DNA of 28,186 nucleotides from an uncultured Coriobacteriaceae bacterium (lineage in GTDB: Bacteria; Actinomycetota; Coriobacteriia; Coriobacteriales; QAMH01): the NCBI GenBank assembly GCA_902783925.1, contig CACZSV010000113.1:1-28186 (forward strand). Reading direction: 5' to 3'. Numbering within the stretch: position 1 is the stretch's first letter; each line of letters opens with the position of its first letter. Below, in pieces: positions 1 to 8,482 of the stretch. The notes beneath the pieces are model-generated. The model was not told where the DNA came from. It saw nothing but the letters and a program-made list of their open reading frames with translations, and did not search any database. Made by a program: the position numbers and the translations under genes.

Positions 1-2910
1 AAGCTGCGAGACAAACGGCTCGTAGAACATATCGCCGTAGCGTGCCCTCGCCTTGTTCACGCGGTTCTTGTTACCCTTGAGAATGACGTCGGAGATTTCC
101 TCTTCTGTCGCACCGTCAAAGATTGGCGTCGATACAAAGAAGGGTCCCTCTACCGGCTTGTCGCTGTTCTCGTCATCGCTCCAACCATTGAGAGCAGCCC
201 ACCCAAGGTGGTTTTCGAGCAGCTGACCAACGTTCATACGAGAGGGAACGCCGAGCGGATTCAGGATGACATCGATGGGCGTGCCGTCTGCCATATAGGG
301 CATGTCCTCGACGGGAAGCACCCTGGAGATAACGCCCTTGTTACCATGGCGACCAGAGAGCTTGTCACCCTGCTGCACCTTGCGCTTCTGAGCAACGTAC
401 ACGCGCACGAGCTCGTTGATTCCTGGGGGAAGCTCATCGCCGGCTTCACGCGAGAACTGCGCGATGCCGATGACGCGCCCGGATGCACCATGGGGCATCT
501 TGAGGGAAGTATCGCGCACCTCGCGGGCCTTCTCGCCAAAGATTGCGCGCAGCAGGCGCTCTTCTGCCGTGAGCTCGGTTTCGCCCTTGGGCGTCACCTT
601 GCCAACGAGCACGTCGCCCGGATGCACCTCGGCGCCGATGCGAATCACGCCATCGACATCGAGATTCGAGAGCATATCCTCGGAAAGATTCGGGATTTCG
701 CGGGTGATTTCCTCGGGACCCAGCTTGGTATCGCGCGCATCGATTTCATGCTCGGAAATGTGAATCGACGTAAGGAGGTCTTCGGCGACGACGCGCTCGG
801 AAATGATAATTGCGTCCTCGTAGTTGAAGCCTTCCCATGGCATATAAGCAATCATGAGGTTCTGGCCAAGTGCGAGTTCGGCGTGGTCCGTAGAGGGGCC
901 ATCGGCCAGGGCATCGCCGGCATAAACCTCGTCGCCATACCCGACGAGCGGCTTGTAGTTAATGCAGCCGCTCTGGTTAGAGCGCTGAAACTTGGGGAGC
1001 TCGTAGGTATCGACTTCGCCTTCGTCTGTCGTGACCTCGATACGTCCACCATCGACGTACGTAACAATGCCCGAGTTCTCTGCCAGCGGCAGCTCGCCTG
1101 AGTCGGATGCGATTCGATGCTCCATACCAGTGCCAACAAGCGGCGCCTGCGGGCGGAGCAGCGGCACAGCCTGACGCTGCATATTCGAACCCATAAGAGC
1201 GCGGTTAGCGTCGTCGTGCTCGAGGAATGGGATGAGAGCCGTTGCAACGGAGTTCATCTGGCGAGGGGAGACGTCCATGTACTGGACCTCTTCGACAGGA
1301 ATTTCCTCGGGGTCACCAAAGACGCCGTCGGCGTTTTTGGTACGGCACACGGCGCGTGCGGCAGGCACGAATTTGCCCGTCTTCTCGTCGACAGACCCAA
1401 ATACGCGAGTCTCGGGATCGAAGGGCTCGTTTGCCTGAGCAATGGAATAGTTCTCTTCTTCATCGGCCGTGAGGTAATCGACCTCGTCGGTCACCTTGCC
1501 ATCGACGACGCGACGGTATGGGGTCTCGATAAAGCCGAAGTCGTTTACGCGTGCATAGGTTGCAAGCGAGCCGATGAGGCCGATGTTCGGTCCTTCAGGA
1601 GTCTCGATGGGGCACATGCGGCCATAATGGGAGGTGTGCACGTCGCGTACTTCGAAGCCTGCGCGCTCACGGGAAAGGCCGCCCGGGCCCAGGGCCGATA
1701 GACGGCGCTTGTGTGTGATGCCAGCTGCAGGATTCGTCTGGTCCATGAACTGCGAAAGCTGGGAAGAACCGAAGAATTCCTTGATAGCAGCGACGATCGG
1801 GCGGATGTTGATGAGTGATTGCGGCGAGATATCCTCGGGGTCAAAGGTCGACATGCGCTCACGCACAACGCGCTCCATACGGCTGATACCGATGCGGAAC
1901 TGGTTCTTGATGAGCTCGCCAACCGTACGGATACGACGGTTTCCAAAGTGGTCGATGTCGTCGGTCTGATAGCCCGCTTCACCATCATGCAGGTTGATGA
2001 TGTAGCGCATCGAGGTGATGATGTCTTCGACGGTGAGCGTGGAAGAATCGCTCTCGATACCGAGTTTCTTGTTGATTTTATAGCGGCCGACCTTGGCAAG
2101 ATCGTAGCGTTGCGCATTGAAGAAGAGGCCTTCGAGGAGGCTGCGTGCAGAATCCACCGTAGGTGGCTCACCCGGGCGCAGGCGACGATACAGTTCGACG
2201 AGAGCCTCGTCGCGATTGCTGGAGGGGTCTTTCTCGAGCGTGCGCTCGACCATCTCGCTATCGCCGAGTACCTCGATGATCTCGTCGCGCGTCTCCGCGA
2301 TGCCCAGTGCGCGCAAAAGCAGCGTCGCGGGCTGCTTGCGCTTACGGTCGATGCGGATAGAAAGCACGTCGCGCTTATCAGTCTCGAACTCGAGCCAGGC
2401 GCCGCGCGTGGGGATGACCTTGGCGTTGTAGATGGTGCGATCGCTTGTCTTGTCGCGCTCGGCAGAGAAGTACACGCCGGGGGAGCGAACGAGCTGGGAG
2501 ACCACAACGCGCTCGGTACCATTGATGATGAAGGTGCCGCGGCTCGTCATGAGCGGGAAGTCGCCCATGAAGACGTTGGATTCCTGCATCTCACCCGTCT
2601 CCTTGTTGATAAAACGAATATCAACGAAGAGAGGCGCCTGGTACGAGATGTCGCGCTTCTTGCATTCCTCGACAGAATGCTTGGGATCACCAAACTCATG
2701 AGCACCAAACTCCACGGAAAGCGTCTTTGCGCTGTTCTCGATAGGAGACATGCTGGCGAAGGTCTCTGCAAGACCGTCCGTCATGAGGTTGTTGAACGAG
2801 TCGATCTGGATTGAAATCAGGTTGGGGATATCCATAACCTCGGGAATTTTCGCGAAACTCAAACGCTCGCGATATACGTTGGTTTTGGACATTGGCTTAG
2901 TGCTTGGCAC
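1..2910 (-). CDS. rpoB: RNA polymerase beta subunit, 3' end beyond the window
   Basis: Encodes the beta subunit of RNA polymerase. The first 970 codons are present; the C-terminal part lies beyond position 1. The start is a GTG at 2910, with GGAGG eight bases upstream; the next in-frame ATG (2892) is too far from this ribosome binding site. The protein runs from VPSTKPMSKTNVYRERL through the lobe and fork domains to GDMFYEPFVSQL. The rifampicin region begins at GSSQLSQFMDQ (residues 381-391). Residues matching E. coli D516, H526 and S531 are D390, H400 and S405, so the protein looks rifampicin-sensitive at those sites. It is normally transcribed with rplJL, but here pap and an MFS gene lie between them, and it has its own promoter at 2980-3008. 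Identity is certain. Confidence 0.98.
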   Translation of the reverse strand, partial: MPSTKPMSKTNVYRERLSFAKIPEVMDIPNLISIQIDSFNNLMTDGLAETFASMSPIENSAKTLSVEFGAHEFGDPKHSVEECKKRDISYQAPLFVDIRFINKETGEMQESNVFMGDFPLMTSRGTFIINGTERVVVSQLVRSPGVYFSAERDKTSDRTIYNAKVIPTRGAWLEFETDKRDVLSIRIDRKRKQPATLLLRALGIAETRDEIIEVLGDSEMVERTLEKDPSSNRDEALVELYRRLRPGEPPTVDSARSLLEGLFFNAQRYDLAKVGRYKINKKLGIESDSSTLTVEDIITSMRYIINLHDGEAGYQTDDIDHFGNRRIRTVGELIKNQFRIGISRMERVVRERMSTFDPEDISPQSLINIRPIVAAIKEFFGSSQLSQFMDQTNPAAGITHKRRLSALGPGGLSRERAGFEVRDVHTSHYGRMCPIETPEGPNIGLIGSLATYARVNDFGFIETPYRRVVDGKVTDEVDYLTADEEENYSIAQANEPFDPETRVFGSVDEKTGKFVPAARAVCRTKNADGVFGDPEEIPVEEVQYMDVSPRQMNSVATALIPFLEHDDANRALMGSNMQRQAVPLLRPQAPLVGTGMEHRIASDSGELPLAENSGIVTYVDGGRIEVTTDEGEVDTYELPKFQRSNQSGCINYKPLVGYGDEVYAGDALADGPSTDHAELALGQNLMIAYMPWEGFNYEDAIIISERVVAEDLLTSIHISEHEIDARDTKLGPEEITREIPNLSEDMLSNLDVDGVIRIGAEVHPGDVLVGKVTPKGETELTAEERLLRAIFGEKAREVRDTSLKMPHGASGRVIGIAQFSREAGDELPPGINELVRVYVAQKRKVQQGDKLSGRHGNKGVISRVLPVEDMPYMADGTPIDVILNPLGVPSRMNVGQLLENHLGWAALNGWSDDENSDKPVEGPFFVSTPIFDGATEEEISDVILKGNKNRVNKARARYGDMFYEPFVSQL

Positions 2911-2979
2911 TGCGTGTTCCTCCTTCAAGCCGCCTGCTTTGAAATCGGCGACACCCTTTTGGGGTGCCATAGGAGCTAG

Positions 2980-3008
2980 AGAATACGAGCGCACAGATGC
3001 AAAGTCAA
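2980..3008 (-). promoter_or_regulatory. sigma-70-type promoter of rpoB
   Basis: On the minus strand a TTGACT -35 box (3003-3008) is followed after exactly 17 bases by a TATTCT -10 box (2980-2985). It lies about 70 bases upstream of the rpoB start. The leader carries a small hairpin at 2948-2968 (GGCACCC with GGGTGTCGCC). The match to consensus is good; activity is inferred. Confidence 0.7.
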
Positions 3009-3103
3009 GAAATATTTTGGTGAACGGTCGAGACAAGCAGGATTAAACCGCAAACGGCTCATATTTTTCGGTAGAAATGGAACTTTATATGCAGAGAGCA
3101 GCA

Positions 3104-3255
3104 ATGGCGGCATGAGCGATTTCCGAAGCTGCGACGAAGCATAGGCGCGGCGGGAGCGAGGACTAACGAATGCGCAAGCATTCGTCCCGCAGCTGCCGCG
3201 CCGGATGCGAGGAGCGTCCAGCGAGGCATGAGCGCATGCCGCCGCATGCCGCCAT
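3104..3255. repeat. intergenic MITE-like / structured repeat, copy A
   Basis: A 152-bp non-coding element bounded by a perfect 11-bp inverted repeat: ATGGCGGCATG at 3104-3114 and its complement at 3245-3255. Inside, GGCGCGGC pairs with GCCGCGCC, and the centre is a perfect 7-bp stem CGAATGC/GCATTCG closed by GCAA. It shares ordered blocks with the element at 15224-15387: GCGATTTC, AGCTGCGA, GCGGGAGCGAGGA and CCGCAGCTGCCGCGCC. It sits 42 bases after the pap stop and upstream of the rpoB promoter. No transposase is nearby. It could be a non-autonomous transposable element or a REP-like structural repeat. Confidence 0.6.
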
Positions 3256-3297
3256 GAGCGTCCGTCGTATGTCAGAGAATTTGCCTGCGCTCTCGTG

Positions 3298-4869
3298 CTA
3301 TTCGATTTCAAGCCGCTTTTTGATGGCTGCGTTGATGATCTCCAGTGCCTTGATACGCGCATACCTCTTGTCATCGGATTCGACGATGTGCCACGGGGCG
3401 AAATCCGTCGAAGTCATGCAGAGCATATCGTTGATTGCCTGGCAATACTGCGGATACTTATCGCGGTTGCGCCAATCTTCGTCTGTGAGCTTCCATGCTT
3501 TATCGGGATCGTTCTTGCGCGCTTCGAAACGGGCAAGCTGCTCGTCCTGGCTCACATCAATCCAGAACTTGAGCAGTATTGTGCCGGTACGGTACATCTC
3601 CCACTCAAAGTCGTTGATCTCTTCGAATGCTCGGCGCCAATCGTCGTCCGTGCAGAAGCCTTCTACCCTTTCGACCATGACACGTCCATACCAGGAGCGA
3701 TCGTAGATGGCTATGTGCCCGGTCTTGGGTAGGTTCACCCAGTAACGCCACAAGAAAGGATGCTCTTTTTCGACCTTCGTAGGAGCAGCAGAGGGGACCA
3801 CACGATAATCGCGTGCGTCGAGCGCGGAAGCAACCCGCTTGATGTTGCCGCCCTTGCCTGCGGCGTCCCAGCCCTCGTAGACCAACATCATCGGGATGCT
3901 GCGCCGATAAAGCTCGCCTTGCAACTCCGCAAGCCTGTCCTGCTCGGCTTTCAGCTTCGTCCTATATTCATCGAGATCAATAGTGAGGTCATGTCGTGCA
4001 TCTTCTACCTTCGGCATTTCGACAAGACGGTGCCGTGAACGCGGAAGCGGAAAATCGGCGGGAATACTGAGGGGGTTGCCCTTGCGTTTGCAATGCCTTT
4101 CGAGGCCGCTCTCGATTTCCTTGACGAGCACCTTCAAAAACTCGATGCGGCGAACACGCCTGTTCTCTGCTGCAATGATATTCCAGGGCGCATCTGCCGT
4201 GTTCGTCAGCTCAAGCAACTGGTCGACCGCACCGACAAAGAGGTCGTAGTTCCTATTCTGCTGAAAATCCGCCTTGGTAACACGCCAGGCTGTGGACTTC
4301 TCGGCATGAAGTGCTTCCAGCCTGCGCAGCTGCTCTTTCTTGCTGATGTGGAAGAAGCATTTCACAAGCAGATATCCGTCATCGATGAGCTGGCGCTCGA
4401 ACATATGGGCGGACTCTGCATACAGGCTCGAGAGCTCCTCGTTTCCCGTGATGACGTAATCGCCATGCTTGCGTAGCACAGGATGCGCAGCCTGCGAATC
4501 GCGGGCATCTGCAAACGCATTCGTAATAATCTGCAACGCCTCGTGATACCAGCTCTTGCCAAAAATCGTAAAGGTTCCGTATTGGCCCACGCGCTCCCAA
4601 TAGCGCTTCATGAGCGGGTAGCGGAGTTCGTCTTCTGTAGGAGCATTGATGGAATGGACCATGAAGGAGCGCGGGTCGAGGTCTTTGACGAGCTTCGAGA
4701 TGCTCGTCCCCTTGCCCGATGCACTCCAGCCGTCAACAGTGATGATTACGGGGAATTTCTCGCGAATGCAATCCTGCTGAAGCTTTACGAGCTTTGCTGT
4801 TAATTCGTCTTTCAGTTGATCGTATTCTTCTTTTTCGTATCTCTTCTTCAGATCCGCGCGTTCGAGCAT
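3298..4869 (-). CDS. pap: class II PPK2, polyphosphate:AMP phosphotransferase
   Basis: Predicted to transfer phosphate from polyphosphate to AMP, giving ADP. There are two fused PPK2 domains. The N-terminal one has a Walker A-like GWSASGKGT (residues 47-55) but FGKSWYHE where active domains have YDRSWYGR, so it is probably structural. The C-terminal one has GWDAAGKGG (333-341) and intact YDRSWYGR (389-396). Length 523 aa fits class II enzymes. The start at 4869 is preferred because MLERADLKKRY matches where family members begin and GGGG precedes it by five bases; an upstream in-frame ATG at 4926 would add 19 residues and has a poor ribosome binding site. It lies between rplL and rpoB, diverging from the MFS gene. 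The direction of the reaction in vivo is not shown by sequence. Confidence 0.9.
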   Translation of the reverse strand: MLERADLKKRYEKEEYDQLKDELTAKLVKLQQDCIREKFPVIITVDGWSASGKGTSISKLVKDLDPRSFMVHSINAPTEDELRYPLMKRYWERVGQYGTFTIFGKSWYHEALQIITNAFADARDSQAAHPVLRKHGDYVITGNEELSSLYAESAHMFERQLIDDGYLLVKCFFHISKKEQLRRLEALHAEKSTAWRVTKADFQQNRNYDLFVGAVDQLLELTNTADAPWNIIAAENRRVRRIEFLKVLVKEIESGLERHCKRKGNPLSIPADFPLPRSRHRLVEMPKVEDARHDLTIDLDEYRTKLKAEQDRLAELQGELYRRSIPMMLVYEGWDAAGKGGNIKRVASALDARDYRVVPSAAPTKVEKEHPFLWRYWVNLPKTGHIAIYDRSWYGRVMVERVEGFCTDDDWRRAFEEINDFEWEMYRTGTILLKFWIDVSQDEQLARFEARKNDPDKAWKLTDEDWRNRDKYPQYCQAINDMLCMTSTDFAPWHIVESDDKRYARIKALEIINAAIKKRLEIE

Positions 4870-5106
4870 GTCATCCCCGTCTCTTGTATTAAACAACCTC
4901 AATAGGTTATCACTGTTGGACGTCATCTTATTCTCTGTTTTATAGCGAAAATGAATTACTTCAGAATCCGCCCACCATGACGTACGCGCATACGGGTCAA
5001 TCTTCTGTATTGCTTTCCAGCATTCCTTGTAAGATTATTACAGACGTTTAATTTGCATAGTATTCGAAGCAATAATGCCATATCCGACTCGAGTGGAATA
5101 GCAGCA

Positions 5107-6447
5107 ATGGAAAAGAGCGGCACAGGCCCGTCGCGCGTGGAGAATGATTCGCAAGGAGAGCAGCGCACGCAGAGTGCATCACAGGCAAGCCCTTCCGAGC
5201 GCCCGCGTCTCTGGACAGCAACGTTCGTGATCATTACCGCTATCGCGCTTTGCGCCTTTCTTGTGGGTCAGGGTATGAACGCGGGAACCTCCGTATACAT
5301 CAGCCGTCTTGGGGGATCGTCCACTCTGGCGGGAATCGGCGCAGCCGTTTTTTCGGGAGCGGCTCTTGCGGCGCGTCTGATTTCGGGACCCCTTGCAGAC
5401 TCACGCGGTAGATTCATCGTGCTTGTATCTGGTGCTGTCGTCTTGTTTGTGGGTGTTATGGGGTCGGCTTTTTCGGCCAGTCTCGACCTCTTCATTCTGT
5501 GGCGCGTTATTCAGGGGCTCGGGTTTTCTGCGGTGACCACCGCTGCCGCAACGGCAGCAGCAGATGTCCTGCCGCTAGAAAGGCTCGGCGAGGGAATCGG
5601 CTATTACGGTCTTGGACAGGCCGTCGCCATATCGGTTGGACCCGCTATGGCAATCGCCCTCGCATCGACGAACCCACCCGAGAATCTGTACTGGGGAATC
5701 GGCATTATTGCTGCCATTGCAATCGTTTTATGTCTTGCCTGTTCTTATGAACGTCACCCGGAACGCCTGCCTCGAACCGCAGCGTATCTGAGCTTAGTGC
5801 GCAAAAAGCAGGATCTGACAGATGCGCCGCAGAAGGAGCAGGCAAGCTTCAAATCGAAGATTTTTGAACGAGGCGCGCTTGCCGGCGGTATCCCCATGAT
5901 GGTGCTCGCCCCGGCATTTGGCTTTGGCATTTTCTTTGCAGGGCTTCTTGGAACCGAGCTAGGCGTGGAAGGAGCGGGTCTGTTCTACACCGTCTCTGCC
6001 ATCACGATGATTGTCATCCGTATGTCTTCAAGATCGTTCATGGACCGCATCGCCTCCATCAAATTGTTCGCTATTGCCGTTGCGGCAGGCGTTGTCTGCT
6101 TTGGGACGCTCGCGTTCGTTACCGCAAGCGAGCTTACGCCCGCGCTACGTGACGGCCTCTTCTATGCGGCCGGTCTTCCATACGGCCTTTGCCTTGGCCT
6201 CGCCTTGCCAGTCAACCAGGCCGTGTCTGTAAAGAACTCTCCAACCGAGCGTTGGGGTGCGGCAAATGGACTGTTCTACCTGCTCTACGATGTTGGCATT
6301 GGCATTGCCTCACTTGCCTGGGGCATAATAAACGACCAATACGGATTCACCGTGACGCTCTGCTGTGTCGACGCCCTTGCTGTGCTTTCGCTCGTTGTTG
6401 CCCACATTACATACCCCGAAACTGAAAAGCGCAAGAACGCGGCGTGA
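5107..6447 (+). CDS. MFS transporter, 12 membrane segments
   Basis: The only convincing plus-strand gene: a 446-aa Major Facilitator Superfamily permease. After a short polar N-terminus the chain alternates hydrophobic segments throughout. The loop after the second segment reads GPLADSRGRF, matching MFS motif A (GxLaDrxGrk). A polar central loop (about residues 217-255) separates two six-helix halves, and the C-terminus is short and basic (ETEKRKNAA). The ATG at 5107 is chosen; an in-frame TTG at 5053 would add 18 residues with no better ribosome binding site. The family exports or imports many small solutes and nothing here identifies the substrate; a drug or metabolite exporter is plausible. 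It converges on rplL with a shared terminator. Confidence 0.85.
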   Translation: MEKSGTGPSRVENDSQGEQRTQSASQASPSERPRLWTATFVIITAIALCAFLVGQGMNAGTSVYISRLGGSSTLAGIGAAVFSGAALAARLISGPLADSRGRFIVLVSGAVVLFVGVMGSAFSASLDLFILWRVIQGLGFSAVTTAAATAAADVLPLERLGEGIGYYGLGQAVAISVGPAMAIALASTNPPENLYWGIGIIAAIAIVLCLACSYERHPERLPRTAAYLSLVRKKQDLTDAPQKEQASFKSKIFERGALAGGIPMMVLAPAFGFGIFFAGLLGTELGVEGAGLFYTVSAITMIVIRMSSRSFMDRIASIKLFAIAVAAGVVCFGTLAFVTASELTPALRDGLFYAAGLPYGLCLGLALPVNQAVSVKNSPTERWGAANGLFYLLYDVGIGIASLAWGIINDQYGFTVTLCCVDALAVLSLVVAHITYPETEKRKNAA

Positions 6448-6481
6448 AGGTGAACGCGTGGGGCAGCTGGCAGGGCGACAA

Positions 6482-6516
6482 AAAAGCCCGGGGCTTTTTC
6501 AAGCACCCGGGCTTTT
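6482..6516. terminator. bidirectional terminator between MFS gene and rplL
   Basis: AAAAGCCCGGG (6482-6492) pairs with CCCGGGCTTTT (6506-6516), with a U-rich tail on both strands. A competing tight hairpin AAAAAGCCC/GGGCTTTTT is nested in the left half. It lies between two convergent genes and ends both the MFS transcript and the rplKAJL transcript. Confidence 0.85.
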
Positions 6517-6535
6517 ATAATGCAGTCAGCTAAGA

Positions 6536-6916
6536 CTATTTGAGGGTGATGACAGCGCCAGCAGCCTCGAACTTCTCCTTGGCAGCCTCTGCGTCGTCCT
6601 TGTTTGCACCCTCGAGAACGTTGGTGGGAGCACCCTCGACGAGAGCCTTGGCCTCCTTGAGACCGAGGCTGGTGACCTCGCGGACAACCTTGATAACAGC
6701 GATCTTGTTGTCGCCGAAGGACTCGAGAACGACGTCGAAGTCGGTCTTCTCTTCAGCAGCAGCAGCCTCGCCACCGGCAGCACCAGCAGCAGCAACGGCA
6801 ACGGGAGCAGCGGCGGAAACGCCGAAGGTCTCCTCGATGAGGGTGACGAGCTCGGATGCCTCGATGAGAGTCATTTCTTTCAGAGCATCAACAATTTCTT
6901 CCTTGGTGAGAGCCAT
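6536..6916 (-). CDS. rplL: 50S ribosomal protein L7/L12
   Basis: The 126-aa stalk protein of the large subunit, which binds L10 as dimers and recruits translational GTPases. It shows the N-terminal dimerisation helix (MALTKEEIVDALKEMTLIE), an Ala/Gly-rich hinge (about 35-53), and the conserved C-terminal domain with KIAVIKVVREVTSLGLKEAK. AAGGAA precedes the ATG. It is the last gene of the rplK-rplA-rplJ-rplL group and ends at a strong terminator, so rpoB is not in the same transcript. Confidence 0.98.
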   Translation of the reverse strand: MALTKEEIVDALKEMTLIEASELVTLIEETFGVSAAAPVAVAAAGAAGGEAAAAEEKTDFDVVLESFGDNKIAVIKVVREVTSLGLKEAKALVEGAPTNVLEGANKDDAEAAKEKFEAAGAVITLK

Positions 6917-6996
6917 TTTTGGTTCCTTTCATTATGCCGCTGCCTTTACAGCGGCAAACTTAATTTCAACTTATGCGGCTTCAGGCCGCGCTAACA

Positions 6997-7515
6997 TTAC
7001 GCTGCCTTTTGATCGGCAACTTGTTTGATGCACTGAGCGAGACCGCTCGGAACACCGTTGATTGTCGTGGCAAGGCCACGGGCGACGCCAGAAATAGCGC
7101 CTGCGATCTGAGCGAGCAGGACCTCCTTGGACGGAAGCGAAGCGACTGCTTCGACCTCTGCCGGGGTGAGAACCGCGGCGTCCATCATGCCGCCCTTGAT
7201 CTCGAGCAGCTCGTTTTCCTTGGCAAAGTCCTTGAGAACCTTTGCGGGTGCGGCAACATCTGCACCCGTAAACACGAATGCGGTGGGGCCGGCGAGGATT
7301 TCCGGAATCTCAGGATACTCGAGCTCTGCAATGGCACGCGCGGTAAGGGTGTTCTTGTACACCTTCATCAGACCACCCGCTTCGCGGATGCCGCGACGGA
7401 GCTCCTGGACTTGCTTGACCGTGAGGCCACGAGCATCGATGAACCAGCATGCGCCAGCTTGCTCGAACTGCTCCTTGATCTCCACGATCTGATCGGCTTT
7501 TTGCTGAGTAGGCAT
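6997..7515 (-). CDS. rplJ: 50S ribosomal protein L10
   Basis: The 172-aa base of the ribosomal stalk. It begins MPTQQKADQIVEIKEQFEQ and carries the usual RGLTVKQVQELRR and KVYKNTLTARAI segments, with the C-terminal L7/L12-binding helix. The ATG at 7515 is chosen because GGAGG lies five bases before it; an in-frame GTG at 7521 overlaps that site. An L10 leader RNA and a terminator-like hairpin lie upstream, so autogenous control by L10(L12)4 is expected. An 80-base gap separates it from rplL. Confidence 0.97.
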   Translation of the reverse strand: MPTQQKADQIVEIKEQFEQAGACWFIDARGLTVKQVQELRRGIREAGGLMKVYKNTLTARAIAELEYPEIPEILAGPTAFVFTGADVAAPAKVLKDFAKENELLEIKGGMMDAAVLTPAEVEAVASLPSKEVLLAQIAGAISGVARGLATTINGVPSGLAQCIKQVADQKAA

Positions 7516-7534
7516 GTGCACCTCCTTCCATATA

Positions 7535-7569
7535 AATCGACCCCCGCTGCTTGACAGTGGAGGTCGATT
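7535..7569 (-). terminator. terminator-like hairpin between L10 leader and rplJ
   Basis: AATCGACC (minus strand, from 7569) pairs with GGTCGATT (ending 7535), further strengthened by CC/GG pairs, and is followed by TTTATAT just before the rplJ ribosome binding site. It is a candidate attenuator working with the L10 leader. The U-tract is short, so it may be partial. Confidence 0.5.
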
Positions 7570-7599
7570 GAAAGTGCATGCCTACAAAAGCATGTATGC

Positions 7600-7690
7600 A
7601 ATTCGACCACCTCGGCGGGCGGAAGCTTACGCTTCCCTTAAGTTCCGTATTGGAACACCGGCTGTCTTAGGTAGCGGGTAAACCTTACAA
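7600..7690 (-). ncRNA. ribosomal protein L10 leader RNA
   Basis: Between rplA and rplJ the minus strand carries the conserved strand ACCTAAGACAGC (7682-7671) and its partner GCCGAGGTGG (about 7616-7607), which are hallmarks of the L10 leader family. Between them lie hairpins GTTCC/GGAAC and GGAAGC-GTAA-GCTTCC. L10 bound to L12 recognises this element and represses rplJL. The limits are approximate. Confidence 0.85.
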
Positions 7691-7760
7691 ACTCAAAGCG
7701 CCCGTGTGTTACGAGCGCGATGATTCTAGAACATTGCGCGCAATTACGCAAACTTGAAGC

Positions 7761-8468
7761 CTACGCCTCGGTGTAATTGCGCGTCACGTCGGTGGCAACC
7801 TTGATGCCAGGGCCCATCGTCGTGGTGATGGCGACGGACTTAACGTAGCGGCCCTTGGTCGCGGCCGGCTTCACACGCAGAATCTCGTCATAGAGAGCAC
7901 CGTAGTTCTCTGCGAGCTTCTCGGCATCGAAGGAAACCTTGCCGATGCCAACGTGGCAGATACCGTAGCGGTCTGCACGATACTCGACCTTACCGCCCTT
8001 GAGTTCGCCGACGGCTTTCGCGACATCCGGGGTGACAGTGCCGAGCTTGGGGTTCGGCATAAGACCACGGGGGCCGAGGATTTTACCCAGACGACCGACC
8101 TTGCTCATCATATCCGGCGTAGCCACAGCTGCGTCGAAGTTGATCTCGCCCTTCTGAATTTCGGCGACCAGATCGTCGGAACCGACGATATCAGCGCCGG
8201 CCCCTGCGGCTTCCTTGGCCTTGTCGCCTTCTGCGAAGACAGCGACGCGAACTTCTTTACCCGTGCCGTTGGGCAGCGAGATAGAACCGCGAACCTGCTG
8301 GTCTGCCTGACGGGTGTCAATGTTCAGACGGAAATGCGCTTCCACGCTCTCGTCGAACTTGGCGCTCGAGATTTCCTTGGCGAGCTTGACCGCCTCGAGC
8401 GGGGTGTAGAACTTGCCGTACTCGACCTTCTCGAGTGCGGCATTGTACTTCTTGCCGTGCTTTGCCAT
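7761..8468 (-). CDS. rplA: 50S ribosomal protein L1
   Basis: 235 aa, the L1 stalk protein that contacts E-site tRNA and often represses its own operon. Typical signatures include KFDESVEAHFRLNIDTRQADQQ near the start, and GPRGLMPNPKLGTVTPD, which is the L1 family signature. The ATG at 8468 follows GAGGAGG by about seven bases. It is downstream of rplK across about 105 bases that hold an L1-site-like hairpin. Confidence 0.98.
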   Translation of the reverse strand: MAKHGKKYNAALEKVEYGKFYTPLEAVKLAKEISSAKFDESVEAHFRLNIDTRQADQQVRGSISLPNGTGKEVRVAVFAEGDKAKEAAGAGADIVGSDDLVAEIQKGEINFDAAVATPDMMSKVGRLGKILGPRGLMPNPKLGTVTPDVAKAVGELKGGKVEYRADRYGICHVGIGKVSFDAEKLAENYGALYDEILRVKPAATKGRYVKSVAITTTMGPGIKVATDVTRNYTEA

Positions 8469-8482
8469 GTTCTTTCCTCCTC

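Noticed and set aside
208..2814. Long plus-strand open frames (about 297, 194 and 331 codons) opposite rpoB
   Set aside because: They are antisense shadows of a certain gene, without ribosome binding sites or recognisable domains; GC-rich codon bias keeps the opposite frame open.
2976..3706. Small open frames running through repeat copy A
   Set aside because: They extend across stems and into pap on the other strand, with no ribosome binding site; the stretch is better explained as structured non-coding repeat.
5053..5106. TTG start for the MFS gene
   Set aside because: No ribosome binding site and the added residues are not typical; ATG 5107 is preferred, though not proven.
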